From Lacticaseibacillus rhamnosus (GTDB lineage: Bacteria; Bacillota; Bacilli; Lactobacillales; Lactobacillaceae), in NCBI RefSeq assembly GCF_900636965.1, contig NZ_LR134331.1:620001-684000 (forward strand): a stretch of DNA of 64,000 nucleotides, written 5' to 3'. This document shows, in pieces, positions 54,548 to 61,096 of this stretch. The notes under the pieces were generated by a model. It did no database searches. It was not told the origin of the DNA and saw nothing but the letters and a program-made list of their open reading frames with translations. A program made the translations under genes and the position numbers. The first letter of the stretch is position 1; the number at the start of each line of letters is the position of its first letter.

Positions 54548-54717
54548 TAAGCGCGCGGTTCACGCTCACATTAACGCGTTTGCCGGCGCAGCAATCTGCG
54601 TGTAAGGACCTGAGTCGCAATGGCCAAAGAGCGGCCATCACGCCTCAGGCCGCTTACACTCCGATTGCTAAGCGCGCCGGCTCACGCTCATATTAACGCG
54701 TTCGCCGGCTCACGCTC
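54548..54717 (+). repeat. Repeat cluster: end fragment, full unit and minimal derivative
   Basis: 54548-54568 is a unit end, and 54573-54690 is a full unit with inner arms CTGAGTCGCAATGGCC and GGCCATCACGCCTCAG. 54695-54717 (AACGCGTTCGCCGGCTCACG...) joins the left terminus directly to the right terminus through GCCGG, the shortest form seen. Confidence 0.85.
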
Positions 54718-54738
54718 GGAAAAAAGGGAGTATCAAAA

Positions 54739-55263
54739 ATGCAAGCAATGTTTGATCGTCTTCAACGTTGGTCGTGGTTGCGCGGCCTGCTTATGATTTT
54801 GATTGGTGGCTGGATTTTAATTGATCCGCATCAGGTCTACCGAAGCTTTCTGTGGATTGTTGCCGCTGTTCTGATTATTGCCGCTATTCCTAAATTGATT
54901 GATGGATTTTCTGCGCACAAAAGTTCTGGAACTTATGGGACATCGCTTTTTGCCGGAGGATTTTACCTCTTGCTGGCGTTGCTGATTCCGGCAATCGTCA
55001 AGCCGCTCATGAGTCTGGGACCGTTGATTATCGGGATTATCTTGATGATCTACGGGGTTAATAAGATTATCGGCGCCCGCCAGCAACAGCAATATGTGAA
55101 TGTTTCACCATGGTCGACGATTATTTATGGTGTGGCCTTGCTTATTATCGGGTTTATCATGGCGATTAACCCATTTAAGACGGTGATGATGGTCTTCGCC
55201 TTGTTCGGCGGCGTGCTTGTGGTAATGGGCATTCTGCAACTTTTCACTAAAAAAAGCGATTAA
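54739..55263 (+). CDS. DUF308 (HdeD-like) membrane protein
   Basis: Integral membrane protein of 174 aa with six hydrophobic helices in three repeated pairs, each of the form GGWILIDP/GGFYLLLAL/GFIMAINP, typical of DUF308/HdeD proteins. HdeD is linked to acid stress in E. coli; the role in Gram-positives is unknown. The ATG at 54739 follows AAGGGAG. It is monocistronic: repeats upstream, terminator downstream. Confidence 0.85.
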   Translation: MQAMFDRLQRWSWLRGLLMILIGGWILIDPHQVYRSFLWIVAAVLIIAAIPKLIDGFSAHKSSGTYGTSLFAGGFYLLLALLIPAIVKPLMSLGPLIIGIILMIYGVNKIIGARQQQQYVNVSPWSTIIYGVALLIIGFIMAINPFKTVMMVFALFGGVLVVMGILQLFTKKSD

Positions 55264-55274
55264 GCTGACCAAAC

Positions 55275-55308
55275 AAAAAGCCACGGACGAATTTATCCAT
55301 GGCTTTTT
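55275..55308 (+). terminator. Terminator after the DUF308 gene
   Basis: AAAAAGCCACGGA pairs with TCCATGGCTTTTT (one mismatch), with a T tract. Confidence 0.87.
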
Positions 55309-55344
55309 ATATTCGCATCACAACTTATGGCTAACTCACAATAT

Positions 55345-55400
55345 AAAAAAGCAGGACCCATGTATGCGCGATATCGTCGCAGCATTGGTCCTGCTTTTTT
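55345..55400. terminator. Terminator of the pyridoxal-kinase-like gene (bidirectional form)
   Basis: AAAAAAGCAGGACC pairs with GGTCCTGCTTTTTT; the 28-nt loop contains a second palindrome TGCGCGATATCGTCGCA. It lies about 50 bp beyond the stop of the minus-strand kinase gene. Confidence 0.87.
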
Positions 55401-55453
55401 TACGCAATGGTGACAAGGCTACTCAACGAGCTGTTCTGCGGTTAGTCATCGGT

Positions 55454-56278
55454 TTATTGTTGTGGATACACAATTTGATTAGCCCAATGATTGATGGGAC
55501 CGTATTTGTGTCCAACCGGAATTGGATGGCCAATTGCCTGATTAGTGAAGCGCTTGGCAATCCGAATGGCGTCTTCAACATCGTTACCTTTGCCGATTTC
55601 GGCGGTAATCACTGCCGAAAGTGTATCGCCGGTGCCGTTAACGCGGTCCGTATCGTGATAAGGTTCGCTCAGCCAAAAAGATTTGCCACTTTCCAGCAAC
55701 ACAAAATCCCGAACTTCTTTTTGAGTTGGATCATCATGGGCACCTTTTAATACAACGTTTTTTGCTCCTGATGCCTGTAGCTGATGGGCTGCAGCTTCTG
55801 TATCAGCATCAGTGTCGAGTTTCATGCCGGTAAGATGTTCTGCTTCATAGTGATTCGGAGTTACCACGGTTGCTAAGGGAATCAGTTCATTTTTGACGGC
55901 ATCGTAGGCATCTTGTTCCAGCAGCATCGCGCCGTGCTTCGTGATAATGACCGGGTCGACCACCAGCGCACCGAAGTCATACTGTTGCCAGTTTTTGATA
56001 ATCGCTTGTACCAATGCCTTATCAGCCAGCATTCCGGTTTTAGCTGCTTTGATTTTCAGGTCAGCAGCCAAGGATTTGAACTGCGCGTCGATGAACGGCA
56101 GCGGCATCACCATGCTGTCTTGGATACCATAGGAATTACCGGCAACCGCCGCGGTCAAAACGGTCGCACCGTAAACGCCACGCATGAAGAAACTGTGCAG
56201 ATCTGCTTGAACGCCGGCACTGCCATCACTGTCAGTACCACCAATTGTCATCACTTGTGGAAATTCGTTAGCCATCAT
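55454..56278 (-). CDS. pdxK: Pyridoxal kinase / hydroxymethylpyrimidine kinase family protein
   Basis: Ribokinase-superfamily kinase of 274 aa related to ThiD and B. subtilis PdxK. N-terminal motif TIGGTDSDGSAGVQADL, anion hole and catalytic Asp in VNGTGDTLSAV near residue 220, and a C-terminus (KYGPINHWA) like that of B. subtilis PdxK. No thiamine-synthesis genes are nearby, so vitamin B6 salvage is the likelier role, but a pyrimidine substrate is not excluded. Three in-frame ATGs follow AGGAG; the one at 56278 gives 6-nt spacing. Confidence 0.85.
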   Translation of the reverse strand: MMANEFPQVMTIGGTDSDGSAGVQADLHSFFMRGVYGATVLTAAVAGNSYGIQDSMVMPLPFIDAQFKSLAADLKIKAAKTGMLADKALVQAIIKNWQQYDFGALVVDPVIITKHGAMLLEQDAYDAVKNELIPLATVVTPNHYEAEHLTGMKLDTDADTEAAAHQLQASGAKNVVLKGAHDDPTQKEVRDFVLLESGKSFWLSEPYHDTDRVNGTGDTLSAVITAEIGKGNDVEDAIRIAKRFTNQAIGHPIPVGHKYGPINHWANQIVYPQQ

Positions 56279-56367
56279 GATCATCTCCTGATAAAAAAGT
56301 CTGAGCTCTCATCAGCATGTCCATTCATTGGAAGGTTTGCGCTAATGCCAATCGTTCCTCTGTACGG

Positions 56368-57429
56368 TTAGTTAAAGGCTCGTTTTTGAGGTAAAACTGC
56401 TTTGAGCCATTCGCCAATAAATGGGTATTGCCGATTTAATTCAATTACCTGAGTTTCCGGATCTGGGTATTTCAGGTAAATCATATTATTGTCCGGATTA
56501 ACCATTACAGTAAAGAGTTTTTGATTGGGCAGCGGTAATTCATATACACCTTGGTGACTGCCTTGCCGCATCAAAATCGCATTACTGGAAGCAATGACAA
56601 ACAGTTCGTCTAACGCAGGGGAGTTCGTCCCGGCAGAAACCCGCACGACCAGCTTGAGGTGATGGTTGACCAGTTCTTCCGGAATTGTGGTCGAGGCCCA
56701 TTCAAATCGGTCACCTTTAACCTCTTCAGAACCTAAATCTTTCCAATCATGGCCGTCTTCATCCAGAACCTGGTAGTCGAGAACTTTGCTGTCCCGATCA
56801 AGGTTAGTCTGAATGCTGAATTCGCCGGCTTTAACAACCGTTTTTTTGGCGACTAATGGTTTGAGATTATCAAAGCGGGTTTTAAAGTGTAAGCCGTTGA
56901 TTGGCTGCAAAACCGTTTCGTCAATGGTTGCAAATTGATAGCCGCCTTGATTAAGGGCCTTGGTTAAAGCAGACAGTGCTTTGATTTCATCGGCATCGTA
57001 AGGCAGCGCGTTGCTGTCGCTTGCCGTAATTTGTAACAAGGTTGGCAAATTGACGGCTTTCAGGGTGGCGCTTGGGCTTAGCGGATCAACAATGGTTAGC
57101 AGGGGCTGATTGTCTTCTTCAGTTGCCTGAATAAGCGTGATTTCACTGTGGTGGGGATCGCTAGTCGTGTCTTTAAACCACAATGTCTGTAAAAAATTAG
57201 TTGGAATGGCAGCAATATTTTGCAACGTTTGATAAAGTTTGTCACGCATCAAGCCCGTGTAACTTGCTAGTAACGCGGTTAACGCATCATCATTTGAACC
57301 CCATAAAGGCGAATCGGCTAGTCGGTCAGCTTCGGTTTGATACGCGGTGCTGATTTGTTGACGTAGCTGTGAGACATTTAACGGTTTTGCAATTAGGGCA
57401 GCCAAATGTGTGTCATTAAGATTAAGCAT
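56368..57429 (-). CDS. Hypothetical protein, second gene of an unrecognised pair
   Basis: 353-aa soluble protein that I do not recognise. Predicted mixed alpha/beta with no signal or membrane segment and no cysteine. The first 90 residues look helical (LRQQISTAYQTEADRLADS). The C-terminal half has many beta strands (FSIQTNLDRDSKVLDYQVLD, KLFTVMVNPDNNMIYLKYP). The ATG at 57429 follows GGAGGG and lies 8 bp inside the end of the upstream gene, so the two are coupled and probably work together. Confidence 0.7.
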   Translation of the reverse strand: MLNLNDTHLAALIAKPLNVSQLRQQISTAYQTEADRLADSPLWGSNDDALTALLASYTGLMRDKLYQTLQNIAAIPTNFLQTLWFKDTTSDPHHSEITLIQATEEDNQPLLTIVDPLSPSATLKAVNLPTLLQITASDSNALPYDADEIKALSALTKALNQGGYQFATIDETVLQPINGLHFKTRFDNLKPLVAKKTVVKAGEFSIQTNLDRDSKVLDYQVLDEDGHDWKDLGSEEVKGDRFEWASTTIPEELVNHHLKLVVRVSAGTNSPALDELFVIASSNAILMRQGSHQGVYELPLPNQKLFTVMVNPDNNMIYLKYPDPETQVIELNRQYPFIGEWLKAVLPQKRAFN

Positions 57430-58255
57430 GTGTGCGCCCTCCTTCAAGCTTTAATGACTGCATGAAATCATCTTTCAAGTTGGCAAGAACATTTTCAAAT
57501 TCCGCAACGGAACTGTAGGTGCTCAAGACAGCTTGGTATTCATAACGGGTAATGGCTGCAGAAACTTCCAATTCGCGTTTACGTTTATCGAAGGCGTCAT
57601 CAGCCGCCAGCTTTTCTTTATCAAAGCGGGCTTTAAGTTGCGAGGCATCGGTTTTGGATGCATGGGCTGCCGGTGCATCGGATTCATCACTTGGATCGAT
57701 GAAATTTTTCAAAAGTCCGCGGAAGCCACCGTTACCTTGGGCGGATTGATCGCGTTCAGGTGCTGCTTCAGCTTCAAGATTATCAATTTGTGTATGCAGT
57801 GAATCAACATCGTGGTAAACTTCCTTGCGCATGGCGTCCAACTGGCGATCCAGATAGTGATCAGGATCATCGGAAAAGGCTTCCAGTTGCGGCAGGATCT
57901 TGCGTTGCTCATCGGTTGACTGGGTAATCGCGCGCAAAATGACGTTAATATGACCAAAATCGCGGCGGTGATACCAGTTACCAAAATAAATCGTCCCTTG
58001 ATCATTGACTTCAAAAAACGGAATATGCTGCCGCAAGAAATCAATAAACCCGATTTGCAAAAAATCATGCAGTTCGGCTTGGGCGCTTTTGTCGTAAGCT
58101 AAGATGTAGCCAGGCGCTTCTTCAATATCGAGGCGCAAATTCTCTGCTGTGGCATCGATTCCCTGATAAAGGCGGTAACGTGATTTTTTATGCCAAGCAT
58201 CGGTAAAATCACTAAAGAATTTCTTTTGGTAAGTAAGACTCGTTTCGATTGACAT
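57422..58255 (-). CDS. Hypothetical protein with C-terminal coiled coil, first gene of the pair
   Basis: 277-aa protein that I do not recognise. Residues 1-135 form a globular part (YRLYQGIDATAENLRL, GFIDFLRQHIPFFEVND, FGNWYHRRDFGHINV). Residues about 165-260 are charged and helical with a likely coiled coil (LKARFDKEKLAADDAFDKRK). There is no signal peptide or membrane segment. The ATG at 58255 follows GAGG by 7 nt; longer in-frame readings upstream have no ribosome site. It is divergent from the NAD(P)-binding gene at 58427. Confidence 0.7.
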   Translation of the reverse strand: MSIETSLTYQKKFFSDFTDAWHKKSRYRLYQGIDATAENLRLDIEEAPGYILAYDKSAQAELHDFLQIGFIDFLRQHIPFFEVNDQGTIYFGNWYHRRDFGHINVILRAITQSTDEQRKILPQLEAFSDDPDHYLDRQLDAMRKEVYHDVDSLHTQIDNLEAEAAPERDQSAQGNGGFRGLLKNFIDPSDESDAPAAHASKTDASQLKARFDKEKLAADDAFDKRKRELEVSAAITRYEYQAVLSTYSSVAEFENVLANLKDDFMQSLKLEGGRTHA

Positions 58256-58426
58256 ATAATATCCTCTCACATTCTGTCCAATTATTTTAAGTGTACCGCA
58301 TAAACGGGCATATAAGGAAGTTTTCTTCTCATTTAGAGCTAAGAAGGTCAAATCAACCGTTTTAAATGGATGCATGCTAAAATGAGCTCGTGTAGGGTGT
58401 TCGGGTTTACGAAATGAGGTAAGAAA

Positions 58427-59080
58427 ATGAAAATTGCAGTTTTGGGTGCGACTGGACGTGCCGGAAGTGCCATTGTTGCCGAAGCGAGAAAACGCGGTCA
58501 TGATGTGTTGGCTGTCGTGCGCGATCCGCAAAAAGCTGCGCGCCGGCTGGGCCAAACCGTTCCGACGCTGGTGAAGGCACCACTAGATTTAAGCGAAGCA
58601 GATCTAGATGGCGTTGATGCCGTTGTTGATGCGCTGAGTGTTCCGTGGGGCTCAGGCCGCGGCTATTTACATTTGGATTTTGCCACGCATTTGATTAGTT
58701 TGTTGCGTAATGCGGATACGTTAGCCGTTTTTATTCTGGGAAGTGCTAGCTTGGCAATGCCGGGTGCCGATCATCCGATGATTCTTGATTTTCCGGAAAG
58801 TGCTGCGAGTCAGCCGTGGTATGACGGTGCGAAGTTTCAGTATGATGAATATCGATTCTTGCAGATGACCGATAACGTTAAATGGATTGGTATATCCGCC
58901 AGCGAGGCTTTTCCAAGCGGACCGGCAACGGGTTATATTGCAGGAAAAGATACCTTACTAGTTGGCGAAGATGGTCAGAGTCACATCACAACAGGTAATA
59001 TGGCCTTGGCAATCTTGGATCAGCTAGAGCAGCCAACCGCTTTGCAAGATCGGATAACCGTTCGCGATGTGGATGAATGA
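58427..59080 (+). CDS. NAD(P)-binding protein, NmrA/atypical SDR family
   Basis: Rossmann-fold protein of 217 aa beginning MKIAVLGATGRAGSAIVAEA, the GxxGxxG dinucleotide site. Later features (VDAVVDALS, VFILGSASLAMPG, KFQYDEYRFL) match NmrA-like or SDR-a proteins that reduce or sense NAD(P)H. The substrate is unknown. The ATG at 58427 follows GAGGTAAG. It is monocistronic, with a terminator downstream. Confidence 0.86.
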   Translation: MKIAVLGATGRAGSAIVAEARKRGHDVLAVVRDPQKAARRLGQTVPTLVKAPLDLSEADLDGVDAVVDALSVPWGSGRGYLHLDFATHLISLLRNADTLAVFILGSASLAMPGADHPMILDFPESAASQPWYDGAKFQYDEYRFLQMTDNVKWIGISASEAFPSGPATGYIAGKDTLLVGEDGQSHITTGNMALAILDQLEQPTALQDRITVRDVDE

Positions 59081-59095
59081 GCGGTAATAGCAACC

Positions 59096-59146
59096 AAAAA
59101 AACACGGTTTACGCAGGGGCAAAGCCTTGTGTGAATCGTGTTTTTT
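59096..59146 (+). terminator. Terminator after the NmrA-like gene
   Basis: AAAAAACACG pairs with CGTGTTTTTT around an internally folded 30-nt loop. Confidence 0.8.
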
Positions 59147-59340
59147 GGTGATTTTTGAGATGAATGAGTTTGGAAAACGATGGGTGGTTAGCCGCGGTAT
59201 GGTGGGTTGGTAGCGGTGGTTATGCGCTTATCAACTGATAAAAGTTTGGTGATATAGTTTGGGTACTAGACTAATTTTTGTGGTGTTGGAGGTAAGGATT
59301 TTTAGTTTAAGCAGTTAAGGGAACTTACATTGCGTTCTAT

Positions 59341-59458
59341 AACGCGCTCACAGTCGCAGCAATCTGCGTGTAAGGACCTCAGACGCAATGGCCAAAGCCC
59401 GGCCATCACGTCTGAGGCCGCTTACACTCCGACTTCTAACCGCGCCGGCTCGCGCTCA
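59341..59458 (+). repeat. Full palindromic repeat
   Basis: A clean copy: termini AACGCGCTCAC and CGGCTCGCGCTCA, outer arms GTGTAAGG and CGCTTACAC, inner arms CTCAGACGCAATGGCC and GGCCATCACGTCTGAG. All inner positions pair on the minus strand with two G-U pairs. Confidence 0.9.
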
Positions 59459-59460
59459 AC

Positions 59461-59494
59461 AAAAAAACACCGCGTATTGGGGGTACGCGGTGTT
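59461..59494 (-). terminator. Hairpin with T tract on minus strand
   Basis: AACACCGCGTA pairs with TACGCGGTGTT around TTGGGGG; seven A residues precede it, giving a T tract on the minus strand. It would stop transcripts leaving the IS30 transposase. A second hairpin with the same loop lies at 59501-59525. Confidence 0.7.
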
Positions 59495-59551
59495 CCCGTG
59501 TCAGCGCCATTGGGGGTGGAGCTGACTTATTTTTACTTTGGAGGAGTAAAA

Positions 59552-59593
59552 ATGAAAAAAGTTCCTCAATTTTCAAGTCAAGTGCAACGATGA
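59552..59593 (+). pseudogene. Start of a small peptide gene, probably cut by IS30
   Basis: GGAGGAG ends 5 nt before an ATG that opens MKKVPQFSSQVQR and then stops just inside the IS. The ribosome site is among the best in the window. Past the IS (60728-60784) a frame continues for about 18 codons (IVNWGNEKSWVGVVVRRG) to a stop, and a terminator follows at 60836. A short peptide gene split by the IS fits this, but the original junction is unknown. Confidence 0.4.
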
Positions 59594-60727
59594 TAACGAA
59601 TTCTTGATAGTGGTCTAGGCTGTTACGCCATGCATCGGTAGTAATCGCATGGGCGAAGATAGTTCAGAATACGTCTGGGACGATGGTTCAGTGCGGATTG
59701 GACTGCTTGAATTTCAACCAGGGTAACTGCTCTGAGAGACTTCCCTTTCGGGAAGAATTCCCTAAGCAGTCCATTGGCGTTCTCGTTTGTGCCACGCTCC
59801 CAAGGCGAGTACGGATGTGCGAAGTAAATCTGGGTTCCAACAATCTCTGATAACTTGGCAAACTCGGAACCATTGTCAAAAGTGATACTCTCAAATTCCT
59901 TGGCCCCGTAGTCGTCGATCGTGTCCTGCAAGGCTTTAAGGCAGGTGCCCGCATGATAGTCAGGAATCTTGACGATGATCTCAGTCCGGCTGTACCGTTC
60001 TGTGAGCGTCATTAATGCTGGCTCATCAGCTAAGCGAATACCTTTGACCAAGTCGCCTTCCCAATGTCCCACGCCTGTGCGGTCATTCACGGCCGCAGGA
60101 CGCAACTCGATTGAGTCGCCGTATATCTTCTTATTCTTGCGCTTGTGGGCGTTCTTATAGCCTTTGATGCGGCGTCGGAGCTTCTTGGGAAGTGTCATGT
60201 TGTCTAGCTCAAGCAGCCCGGCGTCGATGTAGCGATACACAGTTGTCGTTGAAGGGCAAGCCTTGCCCTGGTCGCGATAGAAGTGTACGAAGCTATCAAC
60301 GCTGTGTACGCGCGGCTTACGAGTAAGCTCCCTGGCGAGAGCCTTGAAGAACGCACGGCCGGTCTTAAGAAAGGCGTAGTGACCGGTTCTATCGCGTTTA
60401 CGGTCGTGCATGGCTTGGGCAGTTTCCGCAAGATAGACTTGATGCGAGTGACGCTTCGAGTCGAGCTGAGTTACAGATCCACGCGTGATTTCTCGTGAGA
60501 TTGTCGCTTTACTGCGATGAAGCTTCTGTGCAATCACGGTCGCGGTGTCACCAGCAGCCTGAAGGGCCTGAATTGTAGCACGGTCGCTAAAACTGAGTTG
60601 TTGGTAATGCTTGTGGGTGTTAGTCTGAGAGTGGGTCATGAAGATTCCTGCTTTCTTGTTTAGCTAGCACTAACAAGAATAGGTCTTCATGGCCTTTATG
60701 GTCTAGTCGTCAGGGTGTTGCACTTGA
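59578..60727 (-). mobile_element. IS30-family insertion sequence
   Basis: About 1.15 kb bounded by inverted ends TCAAGTGCAAC (59578-59588) and GTTGCACTTGA (60717-60727), with one transposase gene covering almost all of it. The ends resemble those of lactobacillar IS30 elements such as ISLpl1. I see no clear target duplication directly at the ends. Confidence 0.85.
59623..60639 (-). CDS. IS30-family transposase
   Basis: DDE transposase of 338 aa, full length. An N-terminal helix-turn-helix (FSDRATIQALQAAGDTATVI, then HRSKATISREI) binds the ends. The catalytic triad is Asp in GHWEGDLV, Asp in TFDNGSEF and Glu in ERGTNENANGLLREFFPKG. ATG at 60639 has AAGCAGGAATCTTC upstream. No frameshift is seen, so the element may be active. 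Confidence 0.93.
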   Translation of the reverse strand: MTHSQTNTHKHYQQLSFSDRATIQALQAAGDTATVIAQKLHRSKATISREITRGSVTQLDSKRHSHQVYLAETAQAMHDRKRDRTGHYAFLKTGRAFFKALARELTRKPRVHSVDSFVHFYRDQGKACPSTTTVYRYIDAGLLELDNMTLPKKLRRRIKGYKNAHKRKNKKIYGDSIELRPAAVNDRTGVGHWEGDLVKGIRLADEPALMTLTERYSRTEIIVKIPDYHAGTCLKALQDTIDDYGAKEFESITFDNGSEFAKLSEIVGTQIYFAHPYSPWERGTNENANGLLREFFPKGKSLRAVTLVEIQAVQSALNHRPRRILNYLRPCDYYRCMA

Positions 60728-61096
60728 ATTGTAAACTGGGGAAATGAAAAAAGTTGGGTTGGGGTAGTAGTAAGAAGGGGGTAAACTTCCTTGCTACAGT
60801 TAACAGAATAATCGCTAAATGTGAACTTTTTATGACGTTCTGGCATAAAATTTTAGAACGGACGTTTTTTTCGTCATCAGCGCACTTTTTCGGCCGAATG
60901 ACTAGTTATTAAAAAGAAGCTGTGAGATGTCAGTTTCTTGCAATAATAATCAATCAAAATGATAAACACTGTCAGATTAAAGGATTAATCATTTCTTTTC
61001 TACAAAATTAGAGCCGTTAACAGGAAATCGCCACAAAAAAACGTTATATTAAGGGTGGAAATGGTTCTAATAGAAATTTGAAAATGGGGTAATTTG
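60728..61096. other. Intergenic region between IS30 and bglX
   Basis: Holds the tail of the possible interrupted peptide gene (to 60784), a plus-strand terminator at 60836-60871, then an AT-rich stretch that must contain the bglX promoter. TATATT at 61045-61050 is the best -10, without a matching -35, and no good cre is present. Confidence 0.5.
60836..60871 (+). terminator. Terminator-like hairpin right of the IS
   Basis: CGTTCT and AGAACG arms, 13-nt loop, then GACG and eight T residues. No intact plus-strand gene lies upstream, which supports a gene having been disrupted by the IS. Confidence 0.6.
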
